From Stappia sp. TSB10P1A (GTDB lineage: Bacteria; Pseudomonadota; Alphaproteobacteria; Rhizobiales; Stappiaceae), in the NCBI RefSeq assembly GCF_900185725.1, contig NZ_FYAU01000036.1, forward strand, positions 434,001 through 498,000: a stretch of 64,000 nucleotides of DNA, written 5' to 3'. Within the stretch, counting starts at the first letter, position 1, and each line of letters starts with the position of its first letter. The notes beneath the pieces were generated by a model. It had not been told where the DNA came from, did no database searches, and saw nothing but the letters and a program-made list of their open reading frames with translations. The position numbers were made by a program, and so were the translations under genes. Shown one piece after another: positions 1 to 9,355 of this stretch.

Positions 1-732
1 CGGCTTGTGCGTCACCAGCACATTGTCGCCCGGCGTCAGCCAGATGTTGTTTTCCGGATATTCGATCAGGTCGACGAGGCGGGCCTCGCCGGAGCGCGAG
101 CCGCGCTTGACCGTCACCACCGTCTCGTAGGTCGCCTCGCGCGAGCCGCCGGCCCGCGCCACCGCTTCCAGCAGGCGCATGCCGCGCACCGACATGGTGT
201 ACTGGCCGGGCTTCATCACGTCGCCGACGACGACGACGCCGCTGCTCTCGTTGCCTTCCACCAGCACCAGCACCTGCGGCTCGATCGCCTTGCCCTTCAG
301 CCGTTCCTGGATGGAGGAGCGCAGGCCCTCGACCGTCAGGCCGTTGGCCTGGATGCGGCCGGCATAGGGAATGAAGATATGGCCGGTCTCGTCGACCACC
401 ACCGGCACCGAGACGTTCTTGCCGTCGGCGGTGGAGAACAGGCCTTCCGGCGCCGCTTCCCAGATCGTCACGACCAGGCGGTCGCCGATGCCGACGCGGG
501 TCGAGCGGCCGGCGCCCGGCACGGAGGCGAAATGGCGCGAGAACGGTGCCGGGCGATAGTCGTGCACGGCGGCGACCGTCTGCCGGTCGAGTGTCAGAAG
601 AACGTAGTTGGAGCTGAGAGCGTCGCCCTCGATCTCCTCGGAGGTGATGGTGATCGCGGCTGGTCCCTGCCCTGGCAGGCCTGCACAGCCCGCAAGCGAA
701 AACGCAAGGAAAACAGGGATCAGAAAACGCAT
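1..732 (-). CDS. Polysaccharide export lipoprotein, Wza/KpsD family (3' end outside window)
   Basis: Outer-membrane-type polysaccharide export protein, expected to form the secretion channel for capsule or exopolysaccharide. The start codon is ATG at 732-730; the product begins MRFLIPVFLAFSLAGCAG, a signal peptide with a lipobox (LAGC) whose Cys would be acylated. A Poly_export domain follows (about residues 75-160: 'GIGDRLVVTIWEAAPEG', 'GHIFIPYAGRIQANGLT'), then a SLBB-like segment (VVVGDVMKPGQYTM) and 'LIEYPENNIWLTPGDNVLVTHKP', where the window ends, so the C-terminus is missing. It is transcribed away from tamA, and the capsule/EPS partners presumably lie to the left. The family call is firm; the polysaccharide is unknown. 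Confidence 0.88.
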   Translation of the reverse strand, partial: MRFLIPVFLAFSLAGCAGLPGQGPAAITITSEEIEGDALSSNYVLLTLDRQTVAAVHDYRPAPFSRHFASVPGAGRSTRVGIGDRLVVTIWEAAPEGLFSTADGKNVSVPVVVDETGHIFIPYAGRIQANGLTVEGLRSSIQERLKGKAIEPQVLVLVEGNESSGVVVVGDVMKPGQYTMSVRGMRLLEAVARAGGSREATYETVVTVKRGSRSGEARLVDLIEYPENNIWLTPGDNVLVTHKP

Positions 733-1152
733 CAAGGCCTCGGTAGTGACAATGCGGACGTGTCACGCCCGCTTCTGTTAGCACCCTCGCGGGCGGGTGT
801 CCAAGGCGGATGGGCGCACGCATCCGCATGTCCGGCACCTGTTGTCGAACGGCAACATTGTTTACCCGATTGGTTAATCAAACAAAAAGTGAATCTGACA
901 AAATTGCCCCGATTTTCAGGCATTTGTGCGAAGCGGCAAAAGCGGCTCGCAAAGTGTCGCGGCCCGCCGGCGCGGCGCGCGGCGCCCCTTGCCGACACCG
1001 CCGGCCGCGTCCGTGGCGAGGGCGCTGCGGGGGCGCGGGAGTCGTCAAAGCGGATGAAACATGCCATATGGTGGCGGACCTGGACCGCGAAGGTCCGGCC
1101 GGTTCAGATCCGGTCAACCATTCGGGTCTAACCTTGGTTTACCATAGGGGCG
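733..1152. other. Intergenic region between divergent polysaccharide export gene and tamA
   Basis: These 420 bases separate two divergent genes and must hold both promoters. An AT-rich island lies near 858-915 in otherwise GC-rich DNA and includes a short inverted repeat (GTTG..CAAC) near 842-856. A TTGTCA hexamer reading on the minus strand near 896-901 could be a -35 element for the export gene, but I find no convincing -10. The GC-rich 950-1150 part shows no gene, RNA or strong terminator that I can support. Confidence 0.4.
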
Positions 1153-3159
1153 ATGACGGACCTCTCGGGTTCAACCGGAACAGGATATCTCGTGCGTATC
1201 AACGAGATCCGGGCAGCGTCCCCGCTGGCGTCGATGGCGGGGGATGCGGAAGACGCGCGGCGGCAGGCTCGCCGGCGCGCGCTTTGTGCTGCCCTGCTGG
1301 CCGGCACCCTGTTCAGCCTGCCGCCCGCCCCGGCGCAGGCGCTCGACCTGTTCGGGTGGTGGCCCTTCGGCTCTTCGCGCGGCGAATCGGAAACCGCCGT
1401 CGTCGATCCCTTCCCCTACACGGTCGCCCTGACGCTGACCGGCGGCGACGCCGATCTCAAGGAGAAGCTGGAGTCCGCCTCGCTCCTCGTCGACGACGCC
1501 GAGCGCCCGCCCTCCGGCGAGGCCGGGCTGATCGCCCGCGCCAATTCCGACTTCGAGCGTCTCGTCGGCCGGCTCTATGTCGAGGGCTACTATGCCGGCA
1601 CGGTCGATATCCGCATTGCCGGACTGACGCTGGAGGCGGCGCTGCGCATGCCCTCCCTGCCCGGCCCGCGCCCCGTCCCGGTGGCGATCCGGGTGTCGGC
1701 GGGGCCGCTCTTCACCTTCGGCAAGCTCTCCGTCGAGAGCGAAGGCCCGGCCGGACAGGTCGGCTCGCCGCAAAGCTACGGGCTGGTGCCGGGCGACACC
1801 GCCAACTCGGACAAGGTGCTGCGCGCCGAGCAGCGGATCGTCGCCGACCTGAAGGCGACCGGCCATCCCTTCGCGCGGATCGAGCGGCGCGAGATCGTCG
1901 CCGACCACGCCACCAACCGGCTCGACGTGCGCCTCGTCGCCGCGCCCGGCGAGGCCGCCCGGTTCGGCGCCGTCTCCGTCTCCGGCACCGAGGTGACGGA
2001 TCCCGATTTCGTCGTCACCCAGGCGATGCTGCCGGAGGGCGAGGCCTATTCGCCGCAGGCGATCGACCGGGCGACCAAGCGGCTCTCCGATCTCGGCATC
2101 TTTTCCTCCGTGCGCATCGTGCCGGGCGAGCAGGTCGGCCCGGACGGGCGGCTGCCGATGACCATCGAAGTGTCGGAGCGCAAGCGCAACGTCATCGGCG
2201 TCGGCGCCAACTGGTCGAGTTCGGAAGGCTTCGGCGTCGAGTCCTACTGGCGCCGGCGCAACCTGTTCGGCCGCGGCGAATTGCTCAGCCTCGAGGGCTC
2301 GATCGGCCGTCTGGGCGACAACAGCCTGTCGGACCTGGAATATGCCGCCCGCATCGCCTTCGAGAAGCCCGGCGCCTTCGGGCCGCTGACCACCTTCACG
2401 ACCAGCCTCAGCGCCAAGCAGGAAATTCCGGACGCCTATCGCAGCCGCCACGTCACGCTGGATGCCTTCGTCCGCCGCGAGTTCAGCGAGCATCTGTCGG
2501 CGCGGGTCGGCGCCGAGGTGCAGTTCGCCGACGAGACCGACGTGTTCGGCAAGCGCACCTACCTGCTCGGCGGCGTCATCGGCGAACTCGCCTACGACAC
2601 CCGCGACGACAGGCTGAACCCGACAAAGGGCCTCAACGCCGTCATCTTCGCCGAACCGGCCTATGACGCCCGCGGCAAGACCTTCATGCTGTTCACCCGG
2701 GGACAAGTCGCCGCCTATCAGGCGCTGGACGATGCCAGGCGCTTCGTGCTTGCCGGCCGCGTCGGCGCCGGCAGCATCGTCGCGCCGTCCGTGCGGTCGG
2801 TGCCGGCGGCCCGCCGCTTCTTCTCCGGCGGCGGCGGCTCGATCCGCGGCTATGCCTATCGCAATGTCGGGCCGCGGCTCGGCGGCGAGGTCACCGGCGG
2901 CCGCTCCTATGTGGAGGCCTCGGCAGAAATCCGGATGAAAGTCACCGACACGATCGGCCTTGTCGGCTTCGTCGATGCGGGCAACAGCTTCAGTTCGATC
3001 TATCCGGATTTCTCGCAAGGGTTGAAGGTCGGCGTCGGCGCCGGCATCCGCTACTTCACCCCGGTCGGGCCGCTGCGGCTGGACGTCGCCGTGCCGCTCA
3101 ACCCGGAGAAGGACGACCCGAGTTTCGCCGTCTATGTCGGCCTCAGCCAGGCGTTCTGA
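1153..3159 (+). CDS. tamA: TamA, outer-membrane translocation and assembly module (BamA family)
   Basis: Omp85-superfamily outer-membrane protein that, with TamB, assembles autotransporters and other outer-membrane components. The 668-residue product has an N-terminal hydrophobic segment (LCAALLAGTLFSLPPAPAQA, about residues 44-63) read as a signal peptide, then POTRA-type repeats (about 80-330) and a C-terminal 16-strand barrel (about 340-668) with the family hallmark 'GGGGSIRGYAYRNVGP' (the VRGF/Y-type motif) and the closing 'VYVGLSQAF' strand ending in Phe. The chosen ATG leaves a long pre-signal stretch; GTG at 1192 or ATG at 1234 are credible shorter starts. tamB follows 249 bases downstream in the same direction, the usual pairing. 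Confidence 0.93.
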   Translation: MTDLSGSTGTGYLVRINEIRAASPLASMAGDAEDARRQARRRALCAALLAGTLFSLPPAPAQALDLFGWWPFGSSRGESETAVVDPFPYTVALTLTGGDADLKEKLESASLLVDDAERPPSGEAGLIARANSDFERLVGRLYVEGYYAGTVDIRIAGLTLEAALRMPSLPGPRPVPVAIRVSAGPLFTFGKLSVESEGPAGQVGSPQSYGLVPGDTANSDKVLRAEQRIVADLKATGHPFARIERREIVADHATNRLDVRLVAAPGEAARFGAVSVSGTEVTDPDFVVTQAMLPEGEAYSPQAIDRATKRLSDLGIFSSVRIVPGEQVGPDGRLPMTIEVSERKRNVIGVGANWSSSEGFGVESYWRRRNLFGRGELLSLEGSIGRLGDNSLSDLEYAARIAFEKPGAFGPLTTFTTSLSAKQEIPDAYRSRHVTLDAFVRREFSEHLSARVGAEVQFADETDVFGKRTYLLGGVIGELAYDTRDDRLNPTKGLNAVIFAEPAYDARGKTFMLFTRGQVAAYQALDDARRFVLAGRVGAGSIVAPSVRSVPAARRFFSGGGGSIRGYAYRNVGPRLGGEVTGGRSYVEASAEIRMKVTDTIGLVGFVDAGNSFSSIYPDFSQGLKVGVGAGIRYFTPVGPLRLDVAVPLNPEKDDPSFAVYVGLSQAF

Positions 3160-3171
3160 TTTTGAGAAATT

Positions 3172-3228
3172 GAGACGGGTTGGGCGGCAAAAACGCAAAA
3201 TTTCTCGAAATTTTGCAAAATCCGTCTC
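3172..3228. repeat. Nested palindrome between tamA and tamB
   Basis: A perfect inverted repeat, GCAAAATTTC (3195-3204) and GAAATTTTGC (3207-3216), is separated by only 2 bases. An outer pair, GAGACGG (3172-3178) and CCGTCTC (3222-3228), brackets it. The stretch is far more AT-rich than its surroundings. It sits 12 bases after the tamA stop and has no downstream T-run, so it could be an operator, an mRNA-stabilising hairpin or a weak terminator. Confidence 0.6.
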
Positions 3229-3408
3229 GAAATTCGATTCCGTGAATCATTTCAGTGATATGGATCGGAACGATGAGCTTCCGATTCCGATTCAACGACT
3301 TGAGAGACCGAATCAGGTCGCCGCTGCGATGCGCCATGATTTCGCTTCAACAGCGCGGCATAAGTCTTTCGATGAAGACTCGTTTTCCCCGTCGCGGGGG
3401 CGCCTGAG

Positions 3409-6400
3409 GTGACCGCGCCGTCGCCCCGCCGCCGCCGCTCCGTCCTGCGCACCGCCGCCCGGCTGCTGCTGCGCACGGTCCTCGCCGTCGTGGTGCTGGT
3501 GCCGCTGCTCGCCCTTGGCCTCCTCGGCGCGCTGCAGACGCAGGCCGGCCGGGACGCGGTCGTCGCCATCGTCAACGGCCTTGCCAGCGACGCCGACGGC
3601 GGTGTCCGCCTCGCCGGTCTCAGGGTCGGCTGGGGTCTCGACGCCTCGCTCGAGCGGGTCGAGGTTTGGGATGCGCAAGGCCCCTATCTCGCGGTCGAGC
3701 AGGCCCGGCTCGCCTGGCATCCGCTGGCGCTGCTGTCCGGCAGGGTCGATGTCGAGACGCTTGACGTTGCGCGCGTGTCGCTCGACCGGCTGCCGGTCGA
3801 GAGCGAGACGGAGGGCACCGACAGCGGCGCGCTGCCGCTGCTGCCCTTCCGCCTCGGCCGGGCGCAGGTCGAGGAGATCGCCATCGGTGAGGCCGTCGTC
3901 GGCGCGCCGGTGCGCCTCACCGCGCAGGCGCGGGCGAGCCTCTCCGAGGCACCGCGCGCGGCCACTGCCGAGCTCTCCGTCAGCCGCATCGACGGCACGC
4001 CGGGCGATGTCGCGGCGACGGTCCGCTTCCTGCCGCAGGCGGAGGAACTGTTCTTCGACGTGAGGGTGGAGGAGCCGCGCGGCGGGCTTGCCGCCCGGCT
4101 GTTGCAGATCGAGGGCCTGCCGGCGCTGGACGTGACGCTGAAGGGCGACGGGCCGCTCGACGACTGGCAGGCGCAGCTTGCGCTGGCGCTCGACGGGCGC
4201 ACCGAGATCTCCGGCACCGCCCGTCTCGCCGAGGCCGGCGACACCCGCCGCCTGACGGCGCGGCTGGAGGGCGACGTCGCCGCCCTCGCCCCGCCGGTCG
4301 CCGCCGCCCTCGTCATGGGCCGCACGGTGCTCGATGCCGACGTGGTCTTCGCCCGCGATTTCGCGCCGCGGCGGGCGACCGGCACCCTGACGACCGGCAC
4401 GCTGTCCGCCGACTTCCGCGCCGACCTGCCCGAGGACGGGCGGATCGATGCCGGCGCCGAACTGCGCCTGTCCGCCGGCGAGGGATCGATGATCGGCGTG
4501 GAACTGCCCGGCCGGCTGATCGCCATCGGCGAGAGCGAGTTGAGGCTGACGGCGCGCGGCCCGCGCGAGGCGCTGGACTGGGCGCTTGCCCTCGACACCG
4601 CGCGGCTGCAGACGGCGGAGGCCCGTCTCGACGGCCTCGCCCTGCGGCTCGAGGGCGAAAACCTCGACACGACGGCAAGGACTGTCCGTCCCGACGTCGC
4701 CCTCCGGCTGACCGCCCGCCATGTCGCGCCGCTGATCGAGGGGGCGGAGATGCTCGCCGGGCCGCTGGCGCTCGACGCGCGTGCCGCCGTCGACCCTTCC
4801 GCTCCGGGCGCCGAAATCTCCGATCTGACCCTGACGCTCACCGGCATCGAGGCGCGGATGGACGGCACGCTGACGGCCGAGACCATCGACGCCAGCTACA
4901 CCGTGACGCTCGCCGATCTTGCCCGCTTCGTTCCCGAACTGACGGGCGGCGCGCAGATCGAGGGCACCGCGACCGGCGCCCTCGCCGGCCCGGACATCGC
5001 CGCGACGCTCAAGGCCGAGGCGCTGCAGCTTGCCGGCAAGCCGGTCACCGATCTGGAGATCGACATCGACGGCACGACCGCGCCGGAGGCGCTGTCGGCC
5101 CGCATCATCGCCCATGGCACGGTCGACGGCCATCGGCTGAACGCGCTGGTCGACGCCAGGCCGAAGGAGGCCGGCGTCACGATCCCGACCTTCTCGCTCG
5201 CGGCCGGGGACAACCGGATCACCGGCGCCTTCGAGATCGGCGAGCTTGCGGACGCGCTCGGCACGCTCACCGGCACGCTCGACATCGCCGCGCCGAACCT
5301 CTCCGAACTTTCCGCCCTGGCGCTGACCGAGCTGGACGGCGCCCTGTCGGGCACATTGGCGCTGACGGGAACGGGCGCGGCGCAGCGGGCGGACCTCACC
5401 CTTGCGGGCGAGGATCTTTCGGTCGCCGGCACCCGCATCGCGCGGCTGTCCGCGTCCGGCACGGCGCGCGGCGACCTTACAGCGCCGACGCTGTCGGGCG
5501 AAGCAAGGCTCAGTGGCATCCTCGCCGGCGACACGTTGATCGAGACGGTGACCGCGACCGCGACCTCGCAGGGAACGCGCACCGACCTCCGGCTGGATGC
5601 CCGCCTGGCGCAGGGAAGCAATGCCGATGGCGTCGCGCTGACCGCCGCGCTGGAGCCGTCGGACAGCGGGTTGGCCTTGCAGCTTTCCGCGCTCGACGGG
5701 CGCTATCGCGGTCTCGCCGCCCGGCTGGCGCAGCCCTCGCGCATCACCCTTGCCGACGGCATCACCAGCATCGAGGGTCTCGGGCTGCTGATCGGCGGCG
5801 GCCGCATCGACATCAGCGGCACCGCCGGCGAGCGGCTTGCCATCGACGCGAGGATAAATGCCCTGCCGCTGACGGCGCTCGGTCCCCTTGCCCCCGGCGT
5901 TTCGCCCACCGGCAGCGCCTCGGGCACGGTCACGTTGCGCGGTGCTGCCGCCGATCCGCAGGCCGAATGGTCGCTGACGGTCGCCGACCTTTCCGCCGCG
6001 CCCTTGCGCGACAACGGCCTTGCCGCCGTCGGCCTGCGCTCCACCGGCCGGTTCCAGGCCGGCCGGATCACCCAGACCACCGACATCACCGGCGCCGACG
6101 GTCTGGCGCTCACCGCCGCCGGCACCGTCGCCATTACGGCGCCTGGTGCCCTCGACATCACGGTGAGCGGCAACGTGCCGGTCAGCGCGGCGCGCCAGCG
6201 GCTGATCCTGTCCGGCTTTTCCGGCCAGGGCGGGCTCGCCGTCTCCGGCCGGGTCACCGGCCCCTTCGCCGCGCCGCGCTACAGTCTCACCCTGCAGCCG
6301 CGCGGCTTGTCGCTGACCCAGCTCGCCTCCGGCCTCACCTTGCAGAATTTCGCCGGCAGCATCGCCGTCGACACGTCAGGTGTTGCGATCAACGATCTTA

Positions 6401-7458
6401 CCGCGGCCATCGCCGCCGGGGGCAACCTTTCGGCGAACGGGCGCATCGGCCTGGATGCCGGCATGCCGGCGGACCTGCGTGTGCAGGTGCGCGAGGGGAG
6501 CTACACCGACGGGCGCATCGTCCAGGCGGTGCTCGGCGCCGACCTGCGCCTGACCGGCCCGCTCGCCGACCCGGCGCGCGGCGCGCGGCTGGAGGGTAGC
6601 GTCTCCATCGCCCGTGCGGATATCACCATTCCCAGCACCCTGCCCGGCGCCATCGATCCGGTGTCGGTCACCCATGTCAACGCGCCGGAGGCGGTGCGGC
6701 AGCAGGAGGCGGCGCTGGCGCGCGACAGCGGCGGGACAGGCGGCGGCGGCCGGCCGATCGGTCTCGACATCAACGTGTCGGCGCCGGGACGCATCTTCGT
6801 GCGCGGACGCGGCCTCGACGCGGAGATGGGCGGCTCCCTGCGCATCGTCGGCACCACCGCCGACCCGCAGGCCGTCGGCTCCTTCTCCATGCGGCGCGGG
6901 CTGCTGCAGGTGCTGACCCGGCGCGTCCAGTTCAACCGCGGCGATGTCGGCTTCACCGGCTCCCTGATGCCGCGGCTCAACTTCGCCGCCACCTCGCAGA
7001 CCAGCAGCGCGGCGGTCACCATCACGGTGACCGGCGAGGCGGCGCAGCCACGGATCGCCTTCACCTCCTCGCCGCAACTGCCGCAGGACGAGGTGCTGGC
7101 GCAATTCCTGTTCGACCGGTCGATGAGCCAGCTCTCGCCGACGCAGATCGCCCAGCTCGGCGCCTCGGTGCTGGCGCTCACCGGCGGCAGCACCGAAGGC
7201 CCGCTCGGGGCGCTGCGCCAGTCGCTCGGGGTCGATGCCATCGACCTGGAGACGGACGGCACCTCCGGCCCCTCGCTCGCGGTCGGCAAATATCTCAGCG
7301 ACAACATCTATCTCGGCGTCAAACAGGGCACGGAGGCCGGCTCCAGCCGCGTCACCGTCGACATCGACGTCACCCGGTCGCTGAAGCTGCGCGGCGAGGT
7401 CGGCGCCGACGGCGAGTCCAAGGCCGGCATCTTCTTCGAGCGCGAATTCGGCAGGTAG
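3409..7458 (+). CDS. tamB: TamB, translocation and assembly module inner-membrane subunit (DUF490)
   Basis: Very long AsmA-like protein that spans the periplasm and works with TamA; relatives have been linked to phospholipid transport and outer-membrane protein assembly. The 1349-residue product starts at GTG 3409. A basic N-terminus (SPRRRRSVLRTAARLL) and one membrane helix (about residues 20-45, AVVVLVPLLALGLLGAL) anchor it in the inner membrane. A long repetitive beta-rich body, full of 'GTATGALAGPDIAATLKAE'-type units, follows. The last 350 residues or so form the TamB domain, including 'RGLLQVLTRRVQFNRGDVGF' and the terminal 'AGIFFEREFGR'. Length and C-terminus fit the family. No ATG start fits the N-terminus better than the GTG. 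Confidence 0.93.
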   Translation: MTAPSPRRRRSVLRTAARLLLRTVLAVVVLVPLLALGLLGALQTQAGRDAVVAIVNGLASDADGGVRLAGLRVGWGLDASLERVEVWDAQGPYLAVEQARLAWHPLALLSGRVDVETLDVARVSLDRLPVESETEGTDSGALPLLPFRLGRAQVEEIAIGEAVVGAPVRLTAQARASLSEAPRAATAELSVSRIDGTPGDVAATVRFLPQAEELFFDVRVEEPRGGLAARLLQIEGLPALDVTLKGDGPLDDWQAQLALALDGRTEISGTARLAEAGDTRRLTARLEGDVAALAPPVAAALVMGRTVLDADVVFARDFAPRRATGTLTTGTLSADFRADLPEDGRIDAGAELRLSAGEGSMIGVELPGRLIAIGESELRLTARGPREALDWALALDTARLQTAEARLDGLALRLEGENLDTTARTVRPDVALRLTARHVAPLIEGAEMLAGPLALDARAAVDPSAPGAEISDLTLTLTGIEARMDGTLTAETIDASYTVTLADLARFVPELTGGAQIEGTATGALAGPDIAATLKAEALQLAGKPVTDLEIDIDGTTAPEALSARIIAHGTVDGHRLNALVDARPKEAGVTIPTFSLAAGDNRITGAFEIGELADALGTLTGTLDIAAPNLSELSALALTELDGALSGTLALTGTGAAQRADLTLAGEDLSVAGTRIARLSASGTARGDLTAPTLSGEARLSGILAGDTLIETVTATATSQGTRTDLRLDARLAQGSNADGVALTAALEPSDSGLALQLSALDGRYRGLAARLAQPSRITLADGITSIEGLGLLIGGGRIDISGTAGERLAIDARINALPLTALGPLAPGVSPTGSASGTVTLRGAAADPQAEWSLTVADLSAAPLRDNGLAAVGLRSTGRFQAGRITQTTDITGADGLALTAAGTVAITAPGALDITVSGNVPVSAARQRLILSGFSGQGGLAVSGRVTGPFAAPRYSLTLQPRGLSLTQLASGLTLQNFAGSIAVDTSGVAINDLTAAIAAGGNLSANGRIGLDAGMPADLRVQVREGSYTDGRIVQAVLGADLRLTGPLADPARGARLEGSVSIARADITIPSTLPGAIDPVSVTHVNAPEAVRQQEAALARDSGGTGGGGRPIGLDINVSAPGRIFVRGRGLDAEMGGSLRIVGTTADPQAVGSFSMRRGLLQVLTRRVQFNRGDVGFTGSLMPRLNFAATSQTSSAAVTITVTGEAAQPRIAFTSSPQLPQDEVLAQFLFDRSMSQLSPTQIAQLGASVLALTGGSTEGPLGALRQSLGVDAIDLETDGTSGPSLAVGKYLSDNIYLGVKQGTEAGSSRVTVDIDVTRSLKLRGEVGADGESKAGIFFEREFGR

Positions 7459-7935
7459 CGGGCTGCCTGCCGCCGCTGCCTGTCGGCCCCTTCGCCCCGC
7501 CCTCTCCCTTCGTCATTCCGGGCAAGCGAAGCCGCGCTCCGGAACCGGGGAGCCACGGCGGTCGTGGTGTCTTTCGGGAGCGCGTCCGCAAGCGCCCTCG
7601 GCTCCCCGATCCCGGCTCGGCGCTCGCGCACCGTCCGGAAGGACGCGCGAGAGGACTGCGCGCCTCGCCGCCGCTCTGGCAACCAATAGGCCCCGGCTCT
7701 GCGCTCGCGCTTGGCCGGGGTGACGGCCGAGGGGATGCGAGGCGGCGCCTCTCACTCAGGATGTCGTCCCGGCCGTAGGCGAAGCCGGAGAGCCGGGAAC
7801 CATTGGCAACCTCGGCAGGTGTTTTTTGCTCCAACCTCCCCAAGCGTCATTCCGGGCAAGCGAAGCGCGATCCACCCCAACGGAACCGGAGAGCCACGCC
7901 GGCCGGGGCGCCTTCTATCCGGGCCGGCGCGCGCC
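7459..7935. repeat. Intergenic mosaic of palindromic repeat units
   Basis: 477 bases without a gene. Two copies of a unit beginning CATTCCGGGCAAGCGAAG occur at about 7514 and 7848, each followed by a GGAACCGG-G-GAGCCACG core. A related unit lies at about 7760-7805 (GTCCCGGCCGTAGGCGAAGC), and further CCCGGCTC.GCGCTCGCG pieces lie at about 7611-7640 and 7690-7715. This resembles the degenerate intergenic palindromes of many Rhizobiales chromosomes. A related mosaic lies at 57107-57586. Some long reading frames cross it, but they are compositional. Confidence 0.7.
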
Positions 7936-8964
7936 TCACGCCTCGCGCCAGTTGTCCCCGGCGAGCGCGATGATTTCCGCGTGGATTGGCGCCGGGATCG
8001 ACACTCCCTCGCGGGCGGCGCGAGCGCGTGCCTCGAGCCGGCGCGAGCCCGGCAGGCGCACCCCGTCCTGCGCCTCGATCGCCGCGACCAGCGTCGCCAT
8101 CCGCTCGCCATAGGCGCCGTCGGAACTCAGGCCCGGATCGATGGCGATGACCGTCTGGCCGAGGTCGGGCGCGGCCCCTTCCCCCGTGAACAAGCTGGAG
8201 GCCTCGAAGGCAAGGCTGGCGCCGACCAGCGCGGCGGCCATCACCTCGACCATCAGCGCCAGCGCCGCGCCCTTGGCCTCGCCGATGGGGATCATCGTCC
8301 CGGCCATGCCGGCATCGGCATCGGTCGTCGGGTTGCCGTCGACATCGAGCGCCCAGCCTTCCGGGATCGGCTTGCCGGCCTTTTGCGCCGCCATGATCCG
8401 CCCGCGCGCCACGCGCGAGACGGCGAGATCGATGACCAGCGGCGCCCGCCCCTCGGACAGCGGCGCGGCGAAGGCGATCGGGTTGGTGCCGAACAGCGGC
8501 TTGCTGCCGCCCCAGGGGGCGATGGCCTTGGGCGCATTGCCGAAGACGAAGGCGACGAGGCCCTTTTCCGCCAGTTTCTCGCAATGGGCGCCGGCCTGGC
8601 CGAAGTGGTGCGAGCGGCGGATGGCGGCAAGGCCGATGCCGGTCTCCGCGACGATGCCGGGCAGCGCGTCGATGACCAGATCGAAGGCCGGATAGGCAAA
8701 GCCGAGGCCGGCATCGACCCGCAGCAGGGCCGGCGCGGGGCGCGAGAACTCCGGCACCGCATGGCCGTCGACCTTGCCGGTCCGCGACTGCGCCGCATAG
8801 GAGGGCACGCGCGACAGGCCATGGCCGGCCTGGCCGTCGGCCTCGGCGGCAACGAGGGCGCGGGCGACGGCTTCGGCGTTTTCCGGCGAGGTGTCGGCGG
8901 CGATGAGGGCGGCGCGGGCCAGCGCGCCGGCCTCGTCCAGCGTCAGGGAGATCATGGAGGTCAT
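7936..8964 (-). CDS. Ldh family NAD(P)-dependent oxidoreductase (malate/L-lactate dehydrogenase type)
   Basis: Member of the non-Rossmann malate/L-sulfolactate/ureidoglycolate dehydrogenase family, which oxidises 2-hydroxy acids with NAD(P). The 342-residue product (start ATG 8964-8962, MTSMISLTLDEAG; a second ATG at 8955 is possible) shows the N-terminal helical region (AARAALVAAEADGQAGHGLSR-like, about 25-50), 'RRSHHFGQAGAH' carrying the catalytic His region, 'FGNAPKAIAPWGGSKPLFGTNPIAFA', the conserved substrate/cofactor block, and 'GEAKGAALALMVEVMAAAL'. The substrate cannot be fixed; lactate, malate, sulfolactate or a proline-derived 2-keto acid are all family options. It is convergent with tamB across repeats and has no operon partner. 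Confidence 0.87.
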   Translation of the reverse strand: MTSMISLTLDEAGALARAALIAADTSPENAEAVARALVAAEADGQAGHGLSRVPSYAAQSRTGKVDGHAVPEFSRPAPALLRVDAGLGFAYPAFDLVIDALPGIVAETGIGLAAIRRSHHFGQAGAHCEKLAEKGLVAFVFGNAPKAIAPWGGSKPLFGTNPIAFAAPLSEGRAPLVIDLAVSRVARGRIMAAQKAGKPIPEGWALDVDGNPTTDADAGMAGTMIPIGEAKGAALALMVEVMAAALVGASLAFEASSLFTGEGAAPDLGQTVIAIDPGLSSDGAYGERMATLVAAIEAQDGVRLPGSRRLEARARAAREGVSIPAPIHAEIIALAGDNWREA

Positions 8965-9355
8965 GGCGAGCTTTCGTCTGTGGGGGCCGGCGGCGGCAGC
9001 GCGCCGGGTCTTCCCGCCGTTTAGACCGCTTCGTCCCGCGCGAAAAGGGGAAAGCCGCGCGTGTCGCGGCCCCGGCACGCGGCGAAACGCGCCCCGCCGG
9101 CTGGGGGTATCTCCCGGCTTTGCGTTGCTGCTTGCCGGCCGGATGCCTATGATTGCTCAAGAATCCCGGTCGACGGGTGGCGCGCGGCCGGGCATTCCAG
9201 ATCCCCGTCCCTCGCCGGTGCACCGCCTTGCAGGACCTGCGCAAGGCCTCGCCCCAGGGCCCTCGCACGAGATACCGGCCGCCTCCCGCGCATGCGGCCG
9301 CGACAGCACAAGGGCCGGCCCGCACGGGCCCGCCAACAACAACGGGAGCGCAAGC
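8965..9355. other. Intergenic region between divergent Ldh gene and gabD
   Basis: 391 GC-rich bases upstream of both genes. I see no RNA gene, riboswitch, strong palindrome or sigma-54 element. The good ribosome binding site GGGAG at 9344-9348 belongs to gabD. Confidence 0.35.

Noticed and set aside
7-1131. 374-codon + strand frame at the left edge
   Set aside because: Antisense to the polysaccharide export lipoprotein, whose signal peptide, lipobox and domain blocks are clear.
1171-3198. 675-codon minus-strand frame opposite tamA
   Set aside because: Compositional shadow. tamA has POTRA/barrel motifs and a signal peptide, while the antisense product has none.
3313-5133. 606-codon minus-strand frame opposite tamB
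   Set aside because: Arg/Gln/Gly-rich antisense product without motifs; TamB is the real gene.
7711-9024. 437-codon + strand frame across the repeats and the Ldh gene
   Set aside because: Starts inside repeat DNA and runs antisense to a motif-rich dehydrogenase.
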